Of a DNA stretch of 14,833 bases, positions 13,591 through 14,833 are shown in pieces. A program made the translations under genes and the position numbers. This DNA is from Candidatus Eiseniibacteriota bacterium (lineage in GTDB: Bacteria; Joyebacterota; Joyebacteria; Joyebacterales; Joyebacteraceae): NCBI GenBank assembly GCA_030638405.1, contig DAOWER010000184.1:1-14833 (forward strand), in the 5' to 3' direction. The notes under the pieces were generated by a model. It made no database searches. It had not been told where the DNA came from and saw only the letters and a program-made list of their open reading frames with translations. Each line of letters begins with the position of its first letter. Position 1 is the stretch's first letter.

Positions 13591-14833
13591 TCACCCACGG
13601 CCATCCCGTTTCCTTACCAGCAACTCGCCCAGAAAGAGCGCGTCCATGTCGGTGCGTTCGAAGCAGTCCAGCGCATCGGTGGGTGTGCAGACGATGGGCT
13701 CGCCTCTAACGTTGAAGGACGTGTTCAGGAGCACGGGCACGCCGGTCTTCTTCTCGAAGTGCTTGAGCACCGCGTGCAGACCGGGGTTCGCCGCCGCCGT
13801 CACAGACTGGAGCCGGGCGCGCCCGTTCACGTGAGTGACGGCAGGCACGCGGTCGCGGCGATCCTCCCGCACCGGAAAGGCGAAGCTCATGTTCGGCGAC
13901 GCGCAGTGATCGCTGAACCAGTCTGACACATCCTCGGCGGGAATGACTGGAGCGAAGGGCCGGAATTCTTCCCGGAACTTCACTCGCTTGTTGATGACAT
14001 CCTTCATCTCCGCGGGGAAGGGAGGCGCCAGGATGCTGCGGGCTCCCAGAGCGCGGGGCCCAAACTCCATACGCCCCTGGAACCAGCCGACGACCTGACC
14101 CTGCTGCAGGCGCTCGGCCGCCACCCTCTCTGGCTCGGGACACTCCTCCCAGACGAGATCTCGCCCGTCCAGGGCGGCCAGGCAATCCCCCCGCGCGAAG
14201 GACGGTCCCAGGCAGGCGCTGTTCGCCGGCGCCACCGGGCGGTCGCCCGTGATCCGGTGGTGGTGGAAGAGGGCAGAGCCCAGGGAAACGCCGGCGTCCG
14301 AGGGCGCCGAGGGCACGTAGATCCGATGAAAGCCGGTTCGCTCAAAGACCCTCGAGTTGGCCACGCAGTTGAGGGCGACACCGCCCGCGAGACAGAGGTC
14401 CGTAAGCCCGGTCCGGCGCTGCAGGGCGTCGGCCAGATCGACGACGATATCCTCCAGGACCTTCTGCACGCTGGCGGCCAGGTTCTCGTGGCGCGTCTCG
14501 ATGGCGCCTCCGGGCTCGCGGGGCGCGCCGAAACGGGCGGTGAAATCCGGGGAGAAGTCCCGGTGCAGGCCGCCGCTGTAGTCGATGCAGCGGAGGTCGT
14601 AGCGGAGACGGCCGCTGGCCGTGCCGAAGCTGACGATGGAACGGATGGCGTCCTCGTAGCTGGGCGAGCCGTAGGCGGCCAGGCCCATCAGCGTGCCCTC
14701 CCCCCAGTTGGGACGGAAACCCAGGAAGGACGTGAAGACACTGTAGAGATGCCCCAGCGAGTAGGGGTAATGGACCTCGTCGAAGGTGCGGAAGTCGCCG
14801 CGGCGGTACTCCCCCGTTAGGACGGTCTGGTAC
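13591..14833 (-). CDS. Carbamoyltransferase, NodU/CmcH family (partial, N-terminus beyond the right edge)
   Basis: The reading frame stays open through the right edge of the window. Before the internal Met at 14688 it still encodes family sequence (YSLGHLYSVFTSFLGF, NWGEGTLMGLAAYG), so that Met is not the start. About 413 residues are visible out of roughly 550-600 in full-length members. The visible part holds the end of the Kae1-like domain (GGVALNCVANSRVF, SDAGVSLGSA). It also holds the whole C-terminal carbamoyltransferase domain (GWFQGRMEFGPRALGARSI, FREEFRPFAPV, LLNTSFNVRGEPIV). These enzymes move a carbamoyl group from carbamoyl phosphate to a sugar or antibiotic hydroxyl through a carbamoyl-adenylate. 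In an environmental bacterium a surface glycan or exopolysaccharide is the likelier acceptor, but the substrate cannot be read from sequence. No glycosyltransferase is in view. Confidence 0.95.
   Translation of the reverse strand, partial: YQTVLTGEYRRGDFRTFDEVHYPYSLGHLYSVFTSFLGFRPNWGEGTLMGLAAYGSPSYEDAIRSIVSFGTASGRLRYDLRCIDYSGGLHRDFSPDFTARFGAPREPGGAIETRHENLAASVQKVLEDIVVDLADALQRRTGLTDLCLAGGVALNCVANSRVFERTGFHRIYVPSAPSDAGVSLGSALFHHHRITGDRPVAPANSACLGPSFARGDCLAALDGRDLVWEECPEPERVAAERLQQGQVVGWFQGRMEFGPRALGARSILAPPFPAEMKDVINKRVKFREEFRPFAPVIPAEDVSDWFSDHCASPNMSFAFPVREDRRDRVPAVTHVNGRARLQSVTAAANPGLHAVLKHFEKKTGVPVLLNTSFNVRGEPIVCTPTDALDCFERTDMDALFLGELLVRKRDGRG

Overview
The window is GC-rich, gene-dense bacterial DNA. 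It is probably from an uncultured lineage of the Fibrobacteres-Chlorobi-Bacteroidetes superphylum, of the Candidatus Eisenbacteria or Krumholzibacteria type. This placement is inference. It rests on several secreted proteins with C-terminal tails, a decayed FlgD-Ig-type tail, a PEP-CTERM protein, a small bacterial histone-fold protein and a large Bacteroidetes-like transglutaminase. No rRNA, tRNA, CRISPR array or insertion sequence was seen.

Left part (1-2250). A PEP-CTERM exported protein (707-1381, +) lies behind two near-identical tandem promoters and ends in a strong intrinsic terminator. A cysteine-rich secreted protein follows (1618-2247, +). The first ~265 bases are a decayed copy of the same terminator plus cysteine-rich gene. 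That copy is joined to a scrap of a DegV-type gene, so the left edge is a graveyard of a local duplication.

Middle part (2258-6742, mostly -). A FakA-FakB type fusion (DhaL domain, FakA middle domain, DegV domain) lies downstream of a 57-residue histone-fold protein. Next comes about 0.5 kb with no convincing gene, then a DUF6498-like membrane protein whose frame is broken by one amber codon. A frameshifted FlgD-Ig tail remnant (+) follows, then a perfect 14-bp hairpin and a bacteriohemerythrin.

Right part (7006-14833, mostly +). This holds a secreted parallel beta-helix protein, a secreted 895-residue transglutaminase-like protein with a second degraded core and a thioredoxin-like end, a secreted propeller-like protein, an aldo/keto reductase with two iron-sulfur motifs, and a convergent carbamoyltransferase cut by the right edge.

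The most notable signal is a shared C-terminal tail. Three otherwise unrelated secreted proteins (1618-2247, 7006-8091, 11242-12075) end exactly at the stop codon with the pattern W-[GS]-x-I-K-[AS]-[LM]-Y-[RQ], after a Ser/Thr-rich linker that carries a Val. The codons differ between copies, so the peptide is what is conserved. It is not PEP-CTERM, LPXTG or a type IX domain. It looks like a short C-terminal sorting or anchoring tag that I cannot match to a named family.
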